Shown here piece after piece: positions 62,123-64,000 of a DNA stretch of 64,000 nucleotides. Position 1 is the first letter of the stretch. Each line of letters opens with the position of its first letter. Under the pieces are notes generated by a model. That model saw only the letters and a list, made by a program, of their open reading frames with translations. It was not told the DNA's origin and made no database searches. This DNA is from Asticcacaulis sp. (lineage in GTDB: Bacteria; Pseudomonadota; Alphaproteobacteria; Caulobacterales; Caulobacteraceae): the NCBI GenBank assembly GCA_024707255.1, contig JANQAC010000001.1, positions 992,001 through 1,056,000 on the forward strand, given 5' to 3'. The position numbers and the translations under genes were made by a program.

Positions 62123-64000
62123 ATGAAACTGCTGAAAATTCTTGCCGGCTCGACAGCTCTCACAGCTTTTGCGTTTGGCCTTGCGCCGGCTCACGCCGCC
62201 GAGTGCTTCGACGCCTATTGCCATATGCAGAGCCTGGAAAGCGTCGACGCCCTGCTGGCTGCCGACACCTCCACCGGCAGCGACGATGCCGCGCCCAATA
62301 CGGTGGCGAAAAAATACGGCGCCTGGGGCATCGATATTTCCGGCATGGACACCTCGGTCAAGCCGGGCGACAGCTTCTTCGATTATGTCAACGGCACGGC
62401 GGTGAAGGAAATGGTCATCCCGGCCGACCGCACCTCCTATGGCAGCTTCCTGGCCCTGCGGGAACTCTCCGAAAACCGCATGAAGGTGCTGGTAACCGGC
62501 CTCGCCTCGCAGACCGGCCTGACTGGCGACGACGCCAGGATCGCCAACCTCTACAACGCCATGATGGACGAGGCGACGATCCAGAAGCTGGATGTCGCGC
62601 CGCTGGCCCCGGCCCTGACCGCCATCCGCAACATCAAGACCAAGCCGCAGATGGCCGCCTATATGGGCAAGACCAGTGCCGAGTTCGGCTCCAGCTTCTT
62701 CGGCGCTTATATCGATGGCGACGCCAAGAACCCGCAGATGAACGTACTCTATCTCGGCCAGTCGGGCCTGGGCCTGCCGGACCGCGACTACTACCTCAAG
62801 GACAGCTTCGCCGACAAGAAGACCAAGTACGAAGCCTATGTGACGAAGATGCTGACTATGGTCGGCTATCCGAACGCCGCTCAGGCCGCCAAGGACATCG
62901 TGGCGATGGAAACGAAGATCGCCGAGGTGAGCTGGACCCGCATCGATCGCCGCGACGACACCAAGACCTATAACCCGATGTCGCCGGCCGAACTGGCGAA
63001 ATACGCCCCCGCCTTTGAATGGAAAGCCTATTTTGAGGGCGCCGACCTGACCAAGGCGAAGAAGATCATCGTCAGTGAAAACACCGCCTTCCCGAAAATC
63101 GCCCAGATCTATGCCGATACCCCGCTGGAAACCCTGAAAGCCTGGCAGACCTTCCGCACGGTCGATCAGGCCGCGCCGTATCTTTCCGAACGTTTTGCCA
63201 CCGCCCAATGGGAATTCCGCTCGCGTGACCTCTCCGGCGCCCAGGCCCAGCGCGAACGCTGGAAGCGCGCCATCAGCGTCACCGACGGCGCGCTCGGTGA
63301 AGCCATAGGCCGCGCCTATGTGGCGCAATATTTCCCGGCCGACTCCAAGACCAAGATGGAAGGGCTGGTCGCCGACCTGCGCGCCGCGCTCAAGATCCGC
63401 ATCGAGAACCTGACCTGGATGAGTGCGCCCACCAAGGAAAAGGCGCTGGAAAAACTCTCCAAGTTCGGCGTCAAGATCGCCTATCCGGACAAGTGGCGCG
63501 ACTATTCCGCCCTCGATATCAAGCCGGGCGATCTTTACGGCAATGTCGAGCGGTCATCGGCCTTTGAATGGGCCTGGAACGTCGCCAAGATCGACAAGCC
63601 GGTCGATCCGCTCGAATGGGGCATGACGCCGCAGACCGTCAATGCCTACTATTCGCCGACGCGCAACGAGATCGTCTTCCCCGCCGCCATCCTGCAACCG
63701 CCCTTCTTCGATCCGAACGCCGATATGGCGGTTAATTACGGCGGTATCGGCGGCGTCATCGGTCACGAAATCACCCACGGCTTCGACGACCAGGGCCGCA
63801 ACTATGACGGCGACGGCTTCCTCAAGAGCTGGTGGACCGACGAGGACTCGGCCAAGTTCAACGCCCAGGCCAAGAAATACGGCGAGCAATATGACGCCTT
63901 CGAGCCCCTGCCCGGCGTCCACGTCGAGGGCGGCCTGACCATGGGCGAGAACATCGCCGACCTCGGCGGCAACCTGCTCGGTCTCGACGCCTACCGCATC
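62123..64000 (+). CDS. M13 family zinc metallopeptidase (neprilysin-like), 3' end outside window
   Basis: ATG 62123 opens a frame of 626 codons that continues past the window. A signal peptide ends near AHAAECF. DTSVKPGDSFFDYVNGTAVKE is the typical M13 start. The catalytic site is VIGHEITHGFDDQGRNYDGDG, with HEITH at residues 548-552. The third zinc ligand is in MGENIADLGG (Glu609). NAYYSPTRNEIVFPAAILQPPFF precedes the site. The family cleaves oligopeptides; in this cell type it would act in the periplasm. About 60 C-terminal residues are missing from view. Confidence 0.94.
   Translation, partial: MKLLKILAGSTALTAFAFGLAPAHAAECFDAYCHMQSLESVDALLAADTSTGSDDAAPNTVAKKYGAWGIDISGMDTSVKPGDSFFDYVNGTAVKEMVIPADRTSYGSFLALRELSENRMKVLVTGLASQTGLTGDDARIANLYNAMMDEATIQKLDVAPLAPALTAIRNIKTKPQMAAYMGKTSAEFGSSFFGAYIDGDAKNPQMNVLYLGQSGLGLPDRDYYLKDSFADKKTKYEAYVTKMLTMVGYPNAAQAAKDIVAMETKIAEVSWTRIDRRDDTKTYNPMSPAELAKYAPAFEWKAYFEGADLTKAKKIIVSENTAFPKIAQIYADTPLETLKAWQTFRTVDQAAPYLSERFATAQWEFRSRDLSGAQAQRERWKRAISVTDGALGEAIGRAYVAQYFPADSKTKMEGLVADLRAALKIRIENLTWMSAPTKEKALEKLSKFGVKIAYPDKWRDYSALDIKPGDLYGNVERSSAFEWAWNVAKIDKPVDPLEWGMTPQTVNAYYSPTRNEIVFPAAILQPPFFDPNADMAVNYGGIGGVIGHEITHGFDDQGRNYDGDGFLKSWWTDEDSAKFNAQAKKYGEQYDAFEPLPGVHVEGGLTMGENIADLGGNLLGLDAYRI

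Noticed and set aside
61955..63328. Minus-strand open frame of 457 codons opposite the M13 peptidase
   Set aside because: Composition is that of an antisense shadow in high-GC DNA, and the plus strand encodes an intact M13 peptidase.

Overview
The window is high-GC alphaproteobacterial DNA that looks like Caulobacteraceae, plausibly Asticcacaulis. The genus is an inference. Support comes from the fliF-fliG order, a CtrA-type box upstream of fliF, a SciP gene, sigma-54-type promoters near flagellar genes, a CIRCE-controlled groESL operon, and secreted glycan-degrading enzymes with a TonB-dependent receptor.

Layout. 0-2 kb: flagellar fliG (partial) and fliF. 2-6 kb: an alcohol dehydrogenase remnant divergent from an AraC-type regulator, an acyltransferase and a small unknown gene. 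6-7.3 kb: asd, preceded by what reads as a complete ribosome-mediated attenuator with a Met/Thr-rich leader peptide. 7.3-15.9 kb: sciP and the hook genes fliK-flgD-flgE (minus) and flgK-flgL (plus). 15.9-17.8 kb: an arsenic operon, arsR-arsC-aqpS-arsC, with two unrelated arsenate reductases and an aquaporin but no efflux pump. 18-33 kb: an unknown envelope protein, mnmA, a secreted glycine-rich protein, an ABC ATPase, a TonB-dependent receptor, tRNA-Met, a glycosyltransferase, an Lrp regulator, a beta-propeller protein, a serine hydrolase, an amidohydrolase and an ABC-F protein. 33-39 kb: a GH95 fucosidase, a secreted protein behind a consensus sigma-54 promoter, an HxlR regulator, a DUF2975/HTH pair and a secreted exonuclease-endonuclease-phosphatase protein. 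39-42 kb: groES-groEL. 42-44.2 kb: a toxin island (a RES-domain protein of lower GC, a HigBA-like pair and a BrnTA pair). 44-56.8 kb: a duplicated-repeat protein, two lipoprotein cyclophilins, an AsmA-like protein, a LuxR-type HTH gene, small membrane proteins, a DUF899 protein, a GH3 glucosidase, two tandem RlaP/YcgL-like nucleotidyltransferases and an M24 peptidase. 57-64 kb: EF-hand proteins, prephenate dehydrogenase, a KefB/C-type antiporter and an M13 peptidase cut by the window end.

Sequence quality matters here. At least seven genes, including groEL (twice), sciP and flgL, are broken by single-base shifts, most of them in short homopolymers. Intact reading is restored by one base each time, so I treat most as sequencing or assembly errors and annotate the full genes.

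The strongest candidate for a little-described system is the asd attenuator at 6043-6195. Next are the sigma-54-controlled secreted protein at 36 kb, the glycine-rich adhesin-like protein at 20.9 kb and the tandem nucleotidyltransferases at 53.8-55.6 kb. No insertion sequence, prophage, rRNA or CRISPR array was seen.
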